Origin: Bacillota bacterium
GTDB lineage: Bacteria > Bacillota > UBA4882 > UBA8346
Assembly (NCBI GenBank): GCA_023402395.1
Contig: JAEYGI010000023.1
Span: 1-54,298 of the forward strand
Length of the DNA: 54,298 nt
Direction: 5' to 3'
Shown: positions 1 through 6,582 of the stretch, one piece after another
Position numbering within the stretch: the stretch's first letter is position 1
Layout: every line of letters starts with the position of its first letter
Position numbers and translations under genes: made by a program
The notes under the pieces: model-generated
What the model was told of the DNA's origin: nothing
Seen by the model: the letters and a program-made list of their open reading frames with translations, nothing else
Databases searched by the model: none

Positions 1-180
1 ACCATCGGCTCAATCCGTATCAACCAAAAACAAGTCCCCCAGATCCCCCTTTTCGGCCAGTGGCTGGAACGGAGCGGCTTTCTCGCCGGTCGTGAATTTA
101 TCGTCTACGAACTCTCCGACTGCCCATTCCCGGCGCTGCCCCATCCGAAGGAGGCGAAAAAAGAGGAAGCTGAAGTTTAA
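1..180 (+). CDS. SymE-like toxin, C-terminal end (partial)
   Basis: The frame is open from the first base of the window to a TAA at 178-180, giving the last 59 residues of a protein whose start lies upstream. Residues 12-33 (VPQIPLFGQWLERSGFLAG) match the core of the SymE/AbrB-fold family, which reads roughly P-x-I-x-L-x-G-x-WL-x-x-AGF-x-x-G; an acidic/basic tail follows. SymE of E. coli is an SOS-induced toxin kept in check by an antisense RNA (family knowledge); whether this relative is toxic is not shown here. It sits beside a truncated small gene and repeats, which fits an accessory locus. Alternative: another AbrB-like small protein. Confidence 0.6.
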   Translation, partial: TIGSIRINQKQVPQIPLFGQWLERSGFLAGREFIVYELSDCPFPALPHPKEAKKEEAEV

Positions 181-198
181 CCGAAAGAGGGCGAACCC

Positions 199-375
199 AT
201 GAAACCAATCCTGGAAGAACTCCACGTCGGCAACATAAATAGTCATTGTAGGGGGCATCATCTTCAGTCACTCGAAACCTGTCCGGCGCTCCTCTTTCAC
301 AGCGCCGGGATAAGTCTGCCGGATTGGTTGAGCTTACAGATTTACATACGCGTCGTCAAAAGCGAGGAGTTCTAG
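199..375 (+). pseudogene. N-terminal stub of a small helical protein, cut by a repeat
   Basis: An ATG at 199 preceded by an AAGAGGG ribosome binding site opens a 58-codon frame. Its first 14 residues (MKPILEELHVGNIN) resemble the start of the small helical proteins I know as DUF6809 in Bacillota. From codon 15-16 onward the sequence is the ~245-bp repeat that also occurs at 1328-1573, so the rest of the frame is repeat DNA read through to a chance stop. The simplest reading is a gene whose 3' part was replaced by the repeat. The family match is from memory and short. Confidence 0.4.
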
Positions 376-487
376 GCGCGACCGAGGGAAGCCCGGAGCC
401 GTACTCAATGTACGGTGAGGACTGGACCGACCGAGCAACGACGAAATCCGACGCTTTTCACGGCGCATCAACCAATCCGGCAAATCT
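244..487. repeat. ~245-bp repeat with terminal inverted repeats, copy 1
   Basis: This stretch is near-identical to 1328-1573. It contains a GC hairpin (CCGGCGCT at 272-279 with AGCGCCGG at about 291-308), then a ~165-bp palindromic core bounded by TGCCGGATTGGTTGA (318-332) and its reverse complement TCAACCAATCCGGCA (468-482). Inside, the halves are imperfect complements (CGTCGTCAAAAGCG against CGCTTTTCACGGCG) around a central GCCGTAC/GTACGG hairpin. It has no open frame. The structure is that of a non-autonomous mobile palindromic element; similar long palindromes occur between genes of Peptococcaceae-like genomes (from memory). Confidence 0.75.
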
Positions 488-561
488 TACAGAATCTCTT
501 TCATGTTTTTGTCTTGATTTTACTCAAATTTCTCTTCAGTTCCAAAAGGAGGTTCCAAATC

Positions 562-870
562 ATGCTCGGCGACGACAGCCAAGGCATCTACGAATTCATC
601 CTCGACCGCATCCTAAAAACCCACGACAAACTCCTTCCGTCCGACCCCGAATACCAACAACTGGGCGAAAGATGGAACGAAATCCGGCAACAACTCACTC
701 CCAGCCTCGGCCCGGAAGAACTCGCGCTCCTCGAGGACTTCGACTGCGGCCGCGCCGCCCAAATGAACCGCCAGGACGAACTAATCTATAGCCGGGGGCT
801 GATGGACGGGATCATCCTCGGCTCCTGGGTCGAGCGAATCAAACGGGATGAAGAACTTGAGGTTCCGTGA
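562..870 (+). CDS. small helical protein, DUF6809-like
   Basis: The 102-residue frame starts at ATG 562 behind a clear AAAGGAGG site (546-552), so the longer upstream frame is rejected. The protein is predicted all-helical, charged, without signal peptide or membrane span. It has the pattern of the small proteins I recall as DUF6809: an SDPEYQQLGERW block at residues 26-37, a helical linker, and a C-terminal block IYSRGLMDGIILGSWV (residues 77-92). Function unknown. A decayed copy of its 3' end lies on the other strand at 50932-51020, and the stub at 199-375 may be a third relative, so this is a multi-copy accessory family in this genome. Confidence 0.6.
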   Translation: MLGDDSQGIYEFILDRILKTHDKLLPSDPEYQQLGERWNEIRQQLTPSLGPEELALLEDFDCGRAAQMNRQDELIYSRGLMDGIILGSWVERIKRDEELEVP

Positions 871-1327
871 ACATAGTGATTCGGGATCTAAACCAAGGAA
901 CGGAATTTACTAGCCGTTGGCGCCAATCTGCCACTTTTGTGGCGGCCAAAAGTGGCGCAAAAGCCGCCGGACACCAAGGTTTCCGGTCCTTCCTTTAATC
1001 CCATGGCATCCATGACCATGGGAGCCTTGTGATAGGCCCTTGCCATCCGGGCAAGATGCCTTCAGGGTAGGTTCTCTGATCGCGACCGCTATGCGAGTCC
1101 GTATCGCAAAGCGGCGCACGTCCATCCTGGACTTTTCCGGGTAAATTTGTGGGTCTATGAGATGCTTTGGAGAAGTAGGGTAACGTGTTCGGGTTTCTGG
1201 AAGAACGTGACCGGAAGGGAAGGGGTCGTGCGGTGGAGGGAAATAATCGGTGAGCTTCATACGGAGAAGAATACCGGGCTCGCTTTTGTTTTGAGATGCT
1301 ACCCAAGACAATGTGAAGTCAAACCGT
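871..1327. other. intergenic, no gene seen; hairpin
   Basis: About 450 bases between the small gene and repeat copy 2. The clearest structure is a 10-bp-stem hairpin (GCCACTTTTG 930-939, CAAAAGTGGC 947-956), of the CCACTTTTGG type common in degenerate intergenic DNA, without a T-run. A second short palindrome (CCCATGG/CCATGGG) lies near 1000-1022. Minus-strand open frames here look like chance. Confidence 0.5.
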
Positions 1328-1573
1328 TATTGTAGGGGACATCATCTTCAGTCACTTGAAACCTGTCCGGCGCTTCCGCTTTCATAGCGCCGGGATGAGC
1401 TTGCCGGATTGGTTGAGCTTACCCGATTTCACATACGCGTCGTCAAAAGCGAGGAGTTCTAGGCGCGACCGAGCGAGAACCGGAGCCGTACTCAATGTAC
1501 GGTGAGGATCGCAGCGACCGAGCAACGACGAAATCCGACGCTTTTCACGGCGCATCAGCCAATCCGGCAATTC
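1328..1573. repeat. ~245-bp repeat with terminal inverted repeats, copy 2
   Basis: Second copy of the element at 244-487, same orientation. The core inverted repeats are TGCCGGATTGGTTGA (1402-1416) and TCAGCCAATCCGGCA (1555-1569). Copies differ by scattered substitutions and short indels, so they are not a recent tandem duplication. It sits just downstream of ribBA, between its stop and the accessory edge. Confidence 0.75.
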
Positions 1574-1656
1574 TTTGCCCCTTCTTTCAGTATCACTGAT
1601 TACTTGCGAAGCTACCTTGATACTCAGTAAAAATTATCCTAACCCGATCAGGGAAT

Positions 1657-2871
1657 TTAATGGGCTTTGGTATTCTCTGCCGCGGCCTCGGTCAGGATAT
1701 GTCCCATCTTCTTCTGCTTGGTCTCCAGATAGAACCGGTTGGTTTCCCGGGGCGGAATGGTGATCGGCACCCGTTCCACCACTTCCAGGCCGTGGCCCCG
1801 CAGCCCGACGATTTTGCGCGGGTTGTTGGTCATCAGCCGGATCCGGGTCAACCCAAGATCCCGTAAAATCTGCGCCCCTACGCCGTAATCGCGGAGATCA
1901 GGCTTGAATCCCAGCGATACATTGGCCTCCACCGTATCCTGACCCTGGTCCTGAAGCTGATAGGCCTTGAGCTTGTTGAGCAAGCCGATGCCCCGGCCTT
2001 CCTGGCGCAGATAAAGTATTACCCCGGCTCCCTCGGCGGCGATCATTTCCATCGCTTTGCGCAACTGCTCGCCGCAGTCGCAGCGATGGGACCCCAGGGC
2101 GTCGCCGGTCAGGCATTCCGAATGGACCCGGACCAGCGGGACCATTCCTTGCGGATCGCCCAGCACCAGCGCCAGATGCTCCTGTTTGCTATAGGCCGTG
2201 GTATAGCCGTACATTTTGAAGAGTCCGTACTCGTTGGGAAGCAGCGTCTCCGCTTCGCGGCGGACCACTTTTTCCTGTTCGGAACGGTAGGCGATCAGGT
2301 CGGCCACGGTAATCATTTTCAGCCCATGTTCGGCGGCGAACCGCTCCAGTTGGAGCCGGCGGGCCATGGTTCCGTCTTCGTTCATGATTTCGCAGATGGC
2401 GCCGGCCGGTTCCAATCCGGCCAGTCGGGCCAGATCCACCGAGGCCTCGGTATGGCCGGCCCGCACCAGCACCCCGCCGTCTTTGGCCAGCAGCGACGAG
2501 ATGTGTCCAGGCCGCAAAAAGTCCTCGGGCCTCGTCTCCGGGTCCGCCAAGGCCTGAATGGTGGCGGCCCGCTCCGCGGCCGAGATGCCGGTGGTCACCG
2601 ACTTATGGTCGACGGTGACGCCGAAGGCGGTTCCCATATACTCGGTATTCTTGCGAACCATCAACGGAATCTCCAGTTGTCTGGCCCTGGCCTCGGTGAT
2701 GGCCGCGCAGAGCAACCCCCGCGCGTGCTTCAACATGAAATTGACTTGCTCCGGCGTGACCTTGGCCGAAGCCAGCACCAGATCCCCCTCGTTCTCGCGA
2801 TCCTCGTCGTCGACGACGATCACCATCCGTCCGGCCCGGATCTCTTCAATCGCTTCGTTGATCGTATTCAT
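1657..2871 (-). CDS. ribBA: bifunctional DHBP synthase / GTP cyclohydrolase II
   Basis: Makes both riboflavin precursors: 3,4-dihydroxy-2-butanone 4-phosphate from ribulose 5-phosphate (N-terminal RibB) and 2,5-diamino-6-ribosylamino-pyrimidinone phosphate from GTP (C-terminal RibA). The RibB half shows VVDDEDRENEGDL (about residues 20-32) and GHTEASVDLARLAGL; the RibA half shows the zinc-binding GDALGSHRCDCGEQL and LRQEGRGIGLLNKL. The total of 404 residues is normal for the fusion. ATG at 2871 is preferred because it has AGGGTGA five bases upstream; a GTG at 2880 has no spaced site. It is the last gene of ribD-ribE-ribBA under the FMN riboswitch. No ribH follows, which is unusual. Confidence 0.97.
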   Translation of the reverse strand: MNTINEAIEEIRAGRMVIVVDDEDRENEGDLVLASAKVTPEQVNFMLKHARGLLCAAITEARARQLEIPLMVRKNTEYMGTAFGVTVDHKSVTTGISAAERAATIQALADPETRPEDFLRPGHISSLLAKDGGVLVRAGHTEASVDLARLAGLEPAGAICEIMNEDGTMARRLQLERFAAEHGLKMITVADLIAYRSEQEKVVRREAETLLPNEYGLFKMYGYTTAYSKQEHLALVLGDPQGMVPLVRVHSECLTGDALGSHRCDCGEQLRKAMEMIAAEGAGVILYLRQEGRGIGLLNKLKAYQLQDQGQDTVEANVSLGFKPDLRDYGVGAQILRDLGLTRIRLMTNNPRKIVGLRGHGLEVVERVPITIPPRETNRFYLETKQKKMGHILTEAAAENTKAH

Positions 2872-2955
2872 TCGGCTCACCCTGTTTTTAAATTTTTTGA
2901 TCCCAATACCAGCAATCCCGTCAAACTATTAACCGCATTCTCTAGCGAGCCGGCG

Positions 2956-3591
2956 TCAAATGAACCCATGCTCCGCCAGGAACTCCGCCGTGATCTCCCG
3001 TTTTGGGGCCGGCTCTTCCGTTTTCAGGACATATTTGGCCATCATGTCGGTTTCGAGATTGACCGGATCGCCCGGCTTCAGCCTGGGAAAGCTGGTCTCC
3101 CGGTAGGTGTGGGGAATCAGCGAGACCCAAAACTCGCCGGCGTCCACGCCCTGAACCGTCAGGCTGATCCCATTGACCGCAATCGACCCTTTGTGAACGA
3201 TGAACCGGCCCAACTCCACCGGAAACCCCACCCGGATCAGCACCGCATTGTGCCGCCGCTCCACTCCGCCAATCCGGCCGACCCCCTCCACATGGCCACT
3301 GACCAGATGCCCGCCGAGCGGATCGCCCAGGGCCAGCGCAGGCTCAAGATTGACCGGATCGCCCGGTTTCAGGAAGGTCAGGTTCGAACTGCGCCAGGTC
3401 TCCGGCATCACATCGGCGCCAAACCACCCCGCTCCCAACCGGGCCGCGGTCAGGCAGACGCCGTTCACGGCCACGCTGTCCCCCCGCTTCAGCCGGGCGG
3501 CAAGTTTGGTTCCGACCTTCAAGACCGCCGCAGTAGCGGTCACTTGTTTCTCAAGCACCGTGCCCACGTCCTGGATCAACCCGGTAAACAT
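2956..3591 (-). CDS. ribE: riboflavin synthase alpha subunit
   Basis: Dismutates two 6,7-dimethyl-8-ribityllumazine molecules to riboflavin. The 211-residue protein begins with the invariant MFTGLIQDVGTV and has the two homologous lumazine-binding barrels: the first with GDSVAVNGVCLT (about 38-49), the second with KGSIAVNGISLT and a matching GDPVNLE repeat. The gene overlaps the end of ribD by 16 bases; its AGGAGGA site lies inside ribD, so the two are probably translationally coupled. A cytosolic trimer in the family. Confidence 0.97.
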   Translation of the reverse strand: MFTGLIQDVGTVLEKQVTATAAVLKVGTKLAARLKRGDSVAVNGVCLTAARLGAGWFGADVMPETWRSSNLTFLKPGDPVNLEPALALGDPLGGHLVSGHVEGVGRIGGVERRHNAVLIRVGFPVELGRFIVHKGSIAVNGISLTVQGVDAGEFWVSLIPHTYRETSFPRLKPGDPVNLETDMMAKYVLKTEEPAPKREITAEFLAEHGFI

Positions 3592-4682
3592 GGCTCGGCA
3601 TCCTCCTTATACGCGTGAATCAAAATGTCGGCTCCGATCTTCCGGACCGAATCAACGGTCAGCCGGCGGGCGGCGGCCAAATCGGCGAGGCCGGGACCGG
3701 CCACTACCCCTTTGGAGGCCGTCCCGCCGATAAAAAACGGCGCGTAAAACAGATAATACTCATGGACCAGATCGGATTCCACCAGCGAAGTGAAGATCGC
3801 GCCGCCCCCTTCGGCCAGCACCGACTGGATCTCATATTTACCCAGGGAGTTCAAGGCGGCGTCCAAATCAACCCGGCCCGGCTGTTCCTGCCGGACGATC
3901 CTGACTCCCAGCCCTCGCAAACGTTCAAGGTTGGATGGCGGGGCATCGCCGGCGCAGATCACGATCAGGTCTCCCGGCGCTTCCCGGACCAGCTTGGAGT
4001 CGATTGGCAGGCGCAGGCGGCTGTCAACGACAACTTTCAAGGGTTGCCGTTCGATCGGCTTGACCATCCGATTGGTCAGTTGCGGATCGTCGTTGAGCAC
4101 GGTCTCGATTCCGACCATGACGGCGCTGACCTCGGAACGGAGCCGGTGCACCCGGCGGCGTGCCGCAGCGCCGGTAATCCATTGGGAAGTCCCGGAGGCG
4201 CTGGTGATCTTGCCGTCAAGACTCATGGCGGCTTTCATGATCACCCAGGGCCGGCCGGTCCGGCAAAAATGAAAGAAGCGGCGGTTCAACGCCAGCGCCT
4301 CACGGCGGCCGAACCCTTCCTCCACGTTGATTCCGGCTTCCCGCAACCGCGCCGCGCCGCCGGCGGCAATCGCGTGCGGATCGCTCGCCGCGAACTTGAC
4401 CGTGGCGATTCCGGCTTTGATGATCGCCTCGGTGCAGGGCGGCGTCCGGCCAAAATGATTGCAGGGCTCCAGCGTCACATACATGGTGGCTCCCGCCGGG
4501 TCTTCGGAACAGGCCCGTAAGGCCTCAATCTCCGCGTGCGGCAGGCCGGGGCCGTGATGCCAGCCCTCGCCGAGCACCCGGCCGTTTTTGACGATCACCG
4601 CGCCGACCATCGGATTGGGGCAGGTCATTCCGGTGCCGCGTTTGCTCAACTCCAGCGCCCGCTTCATATATTTCAGATCCAT
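3576..4682 (-). CDS. ribD: diaminohydroxyphosphoribosylaminopyrimidine deaminase / reductase
   Basis: Second and third steps of the pyrimidine branch of riboflavin synthesis. The N-terminal deaminase has the zinc motif HAEIEAL (near residue 49) and EPCNHFGRTPPCTEAI (PCxxxGxxPPC type); the C-terminal NADPH-dependent reductase begins near residue 145 (PWVIMKAAMSLDGK, ASGTSQWITG). Its 368 residues are the normal fused length. Start at ATG 4682 with GGGAG upstream. First gene after the FMN riboswitch, so the operon should be shut down by FMN. Confidence 0.97.
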   Translation of the reverse strand: MDLKYMKRALELSKRGTGMTCPNPMVGAVIVKNGRVLGEGWHHGPGLPHAEIEALRACSEDPAGATMYVTLEPCNHFGRTPPCTEAIIKAGIATVKFAASDPHAIAAGGAARLREAGINVEEGFGRREALALNRRFFHFCRTGRPWVIMKAAMSLDGKITSASGTSQWITGAAARRRVHRLRSEVSAVMVGIETVLNDDPQLTNRMVKPIERQPLKVVVDSRLRLPIDSKLVREAPGDLIVICAGDAPPSNLERLRGLGVRIVRQEQPGRVDLDAALNSLGKYEIQSVLAEGGGAIFTSLVESDLVHEYYLFYAPFFIGGTASKGVVAGPGLADLAAARRLTVDSVRKIGADILIHAYKEDAEPCLPG

Positions 4683-4720
4683 TCGATTAGTCTCCCAAGG
4701 AAATCGATTTTACGTCATAA

Positions 4721-4757
4721 AAATAAAACGGCCCGAAAATAATCCTTCGGGCCGTAA
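4721..4757 (-). terminator. riboswitch expression-platform terminator
   Basis: On the minus strand a 10-bp GC stem (ACGGCCCGAA with TTCGGGCCGT; plus-strand arms 4728-4737 and 4746-4755) is followed by TTTTATTTTTA. It lies between the FMN aptamer and ribD, where a riboswitch terminator is expected; FMN binding would favour it and stop transcription of the operon. Confidence 0.85.
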
Positions 4758-4769
4758 CAGGCGAAACGA

Positions 4770-4884
4770 AAACACCTTCTCCCATCCAGACTGTACTGTC
4801 GGCTTTGGAATCTCACCAAATCTGCCCCGTGAAGGGCTCGCGGGCTATACCGCCGGTTCGGACTTGCACCGACCCTGAAGGATG
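4770..4884 (-). promoter_or_regulatory. FMN riboswitch (RFN element)
   Basis: Read on the minus strand, the segment has the conserved RFN blocks in order: TTCAGGGTCGGTGCAAGTCC, GAACCGGCGGTATAGCCCGC, GAGCC...GGCAGATTTGGTGA, then CCAAAGCCGACAGTACAGTC and TGGATGGGAGAAGG. This matches the FMN aptamer consensus closely. It controls ribD-ribE-ribBA, most likely by termination at the hairpin just downstream. Confidence 0.96.
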
Positions 4885-5011
4885 TCATTCAATTGTTTTT
4901 TATTTTACCCCATGCCACTCATCAATACAAGAGGGTTTATCAAAACGTAACCTAACCGATGCCAGCGGCGTCACGACCCACGCCTATGGTCCAAACATAC
5001 CCAAGGAGTGC

Positions 5012-5239
5012 ATGCAACATATGCTGTTCGCCGATCACCCGCTCACTCTGGAAGGCCGGTTCGAACCGGACGGCCTGAAGCTGACCGCGGCGGTGGACGG
5101 GCCCACCGAACTCGAACCGCGGCTGGACTTCGAACCTCAAGCGATCCAGGGGGTGGATCCGTCTGGCTGGTCGTTCCGGCTGGAGACGAAAATTTTATCC
5201 GTAAAGTTGTCGCAAAATTCGTCGATATTTATTATGTGA
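5012..5239 (+). pseudogene. gene remnant, unknown
   Basis: A 75-codon frame from ATG 5012 (AAGGAG three bases upstream; ATG 5021 is better spaced). Residues 5-55 are coding-like: GC-rich third positions and an ordered pattern (HPLTLEGRFEPDGLKLTAAV, then ELEPRLDFEPQAI and GVDPSGWSFRLET) resembling a beta-sandwich C-terminus. The same frame is open upstream to about 4950 (GVTTHAYGPNIPKE) without a start, and the last ~15 codons are AT-rich and unlike the rest. I read this as the surviving C-terminal part of a larger protein. I do not recognise the family. Confidence 0.4.
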
Positions 5240-5290
5240 AATCGAAAGAATTTTCCCGTTCTTCGTTCACGGACTTCTCCTCCTTCTGCG

Positions 5291-5323
5291 CCCCGCGCCC
5301 ACCGGCTGCCGGGGATTTTTTTT
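5291..5323 (+). terminator. possible weak terminator
   Basis: CCCCG (5291-5295) pairs with CGGGG (5310-5314), followed by A and eight T. The stem is short but GC-rich with a long T-run, and it closes off the remnant at 5012-5239 before deoC. Confidence 0.4.
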
Positions 5324-5423
5324 GGACATCCCCATTCCTCGCCCGGCAGGAGAAAGCGGGACGGCGCAGAAGTGTATCTTCCTAAGCCATTCAACTTAAC
5401 TTTCAACTGAAAGAAGGGATCTC

Positions 5424-6098
5424 ATGACCACTCCCAACGCCAAGGAACTGGCGCGGCGCATTGATCACACCTTATTGAAGCCCGAAGCCACTTCCAGCCA
5501 GATCCTGCAGCTTTGCGAGGAAGCCCGTCAGTACGACTTCTGGTCGGTCTGCGTCAACCCGGTGTGGGTGGCCGAAGCGGCCGAGCTGCTCCGGGGTACT
5601 CCGGTAAAGGTCTGTACCGTGATCGGCTTCCCGTTGGGCGCCACCAGCTCCGGAGCCAAGGCGGCCGAGGCGGAGATCGCGGTGGCCAACGGCGCGGCCG
5701 AGGTCGATATGGTCATTCCGGTCGGAGCCTTGAAATCGGGCCGGCTCGGGCAGGTCCGCTCCGATATTCAAGCGGTGGTCAGCGCGGTCAGGGGCGGAGC
5801 GCTGGTCAAAGTCATTTTGGAAACGGCATTCCTCAGTGAGACCGAGAAGATCGCCGCCTGCCAACTGGCCATCGATGCCGGCGCTCAATATGTCAAGACC
5901 TCAACCGGGTTCGGCCCGGCCGGGGCCACTATCGCCGATATCGCCCTGATGCGGCGGATCGTCGGACCGGATTTCGGCGTCAAGGCTTCGGGCGGCATCC
6001 GCGATCTCCAGACCACGCTGGCCATGATTGAGGCCGGGGCCGACCGGATCGGCGCCAGCGCCGGCGTAAAGATCCTCGGGGAATTGGCCCGTTCCTAA
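5424..6098 (+). CDS. deoC: deoxyribose-phosphate aldolase
   Basis: Cleaves 2-deoxyribose 5-phosphate to glyceraldehyde 3-phosphate and acetaldehyde in deoxynucleoside breakdown. The 224-residue TIM barrel shows DHTLLKPEAT (about 14-23), EVDMVIP near residue 94, VKVILETAFL with the Schiff-base region, and YVKTSTGFG carrying the catalytic lysine (about 154-162), then GVKASGGIRD. Length is standard for the class. Start ATG 5424 with AAGGGA upstream. It stands alone, followed by a strong terminator. Confidence 0.97.
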   Translation: MTTPNAKELARRIDHTLLKPEATSSQILQLCEEARQYDFWSVCVNPVWVAEAAELLRGTPVKVCTVIGFPLGATSSGAKAAEAEIAVANGAAEVDMVIPVGALKSGRLGQVRSDIQAVVSAVRGGALVKVILETAFLSETEKIAACQLAIDAGAQYVKTSTGFGPAGATIADIALMRRIVGPDFGVKASGGIRDLQTTLAMIEAGADRIGASAGVKILGELARS

Positions 6099-6191
6099 CA
6101 GCTTTTGGGTACAACCCGGACTCGTCACAACGCTCGTAATCCCGATCCGCATCGCTATTGGCCCGTCAAACCATCCCCACCGCCGAGCACC

Positions 6192-6226
6192 GATCCACAT
6201 TCAAGAGTTGAATGTGGATCTTTTAT
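6192..6226 (+). terminator. deoC terminator
   Basis: A perfect 12-bp stem (GATCCACATTCA 6192-6203, TGAATGTGGATC 6209-6220) with a five-base loop, followed by TTTTATT. Its right arm is also the first unit of the 21-bp array that follows, so terminator and array share sequence. Confidence 0.85.
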
Positions 6227-6504
6227 TCGGTAAATCATTTCATTGAGTAAATGAACATGGATATTCAGTAATTGAAATATTTCATCCGGTAACTAAATGT
6301 GGATATTCACTAACTAAATGTGGATATCCTGTTAATAATTTAACTAGGGGAACTACTCCCAATCCACATTCAGCAACAGAATGTGGATATTCTATTACCG
6401 AATCATTTCATGCGGTAAAAAAATGTGGATATTTAGTTACTGAATGTGGATATTCTGTGGATAAATCACTTCGTTCCCTTACCGGATGCGGATAACCGGC
6501 GGCT
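6211..6504. repeat. 21-bp-period array A (14 units)
   Basis: The segment divides without gaps into fourteen 21-base units. Two unit types alternate: type A carries ATGTGGATATTC (units at 6211, 6253, 6295, 6316, 6379, 6421, 6442), type B carries AATCATTTCAT or AATCACTTCGT (6232, 6400, 6463, and a weaker one at 6274). The unit at 6358 carries the core inverted (AATCCACATTC), and one at 6337 is diverged. The period stays exactly 21 despite substitutions. It is AT-rich in a GC-rich neighbourhood and has no spacers, so it is not CRISPR. It lies between convergent deoC and the lpxD-like gene. A related array is at 22180-22431. Confidence 0.75.
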
Positions 6505-6546
6505 AAACGATTCCGACCGGTCCGCCGGCGTCTTTACCTTTCAAAC

Positions 6547-6575
6547 AAACAACCCGAACTTGGTCCGGGTTGTTT
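6547..6575 (-). terminator. terminator after the lpxD-like gene
   Basis: A 10-bp stem (AAACAACCCG 6547-6556 with CGGGTTGTTT 6566-6575) just past the stop of the minus-strand gene. The minus-strand exit is GTTTGTTTG rather than a clean T-run; it may work from both sides. Confidence 0.65.
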
Positions 6576-6582
6576 AATTCTC

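Noticed and set aside
324..791. 155-residue plus-strand frame
   Set aside because: It starts inside the repeat and is out of frame with the better supported gene at 562-870, which has an AAAGGAGG site.
910..1311. 133- and 103-residue minus-strand open frames
   Set aside because: No ribosome binding site, composition like a shadow, and they cross hairpins of a degenerate intergenic type; treated as non-coding.
2086..4520. Long plus-strand frames opposite ribBA, ribE and ribD
   Set aside because: Antisense shadows of GC-rich genes, with no start context and unlikely protein composition.
5050..5075. tRNA-like GGTTCGAACC word
   Set aside because: It is part of a short palindrome within a coding-like remnant; no cloverleaf can be drawn around it. 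No tRNA or rRNA gene was seen anywhere in the window.
6211..6504. CRISPR array
   Set aside because: Units are contiguous with a constant 21-bp period, without spacers and without cas genes.
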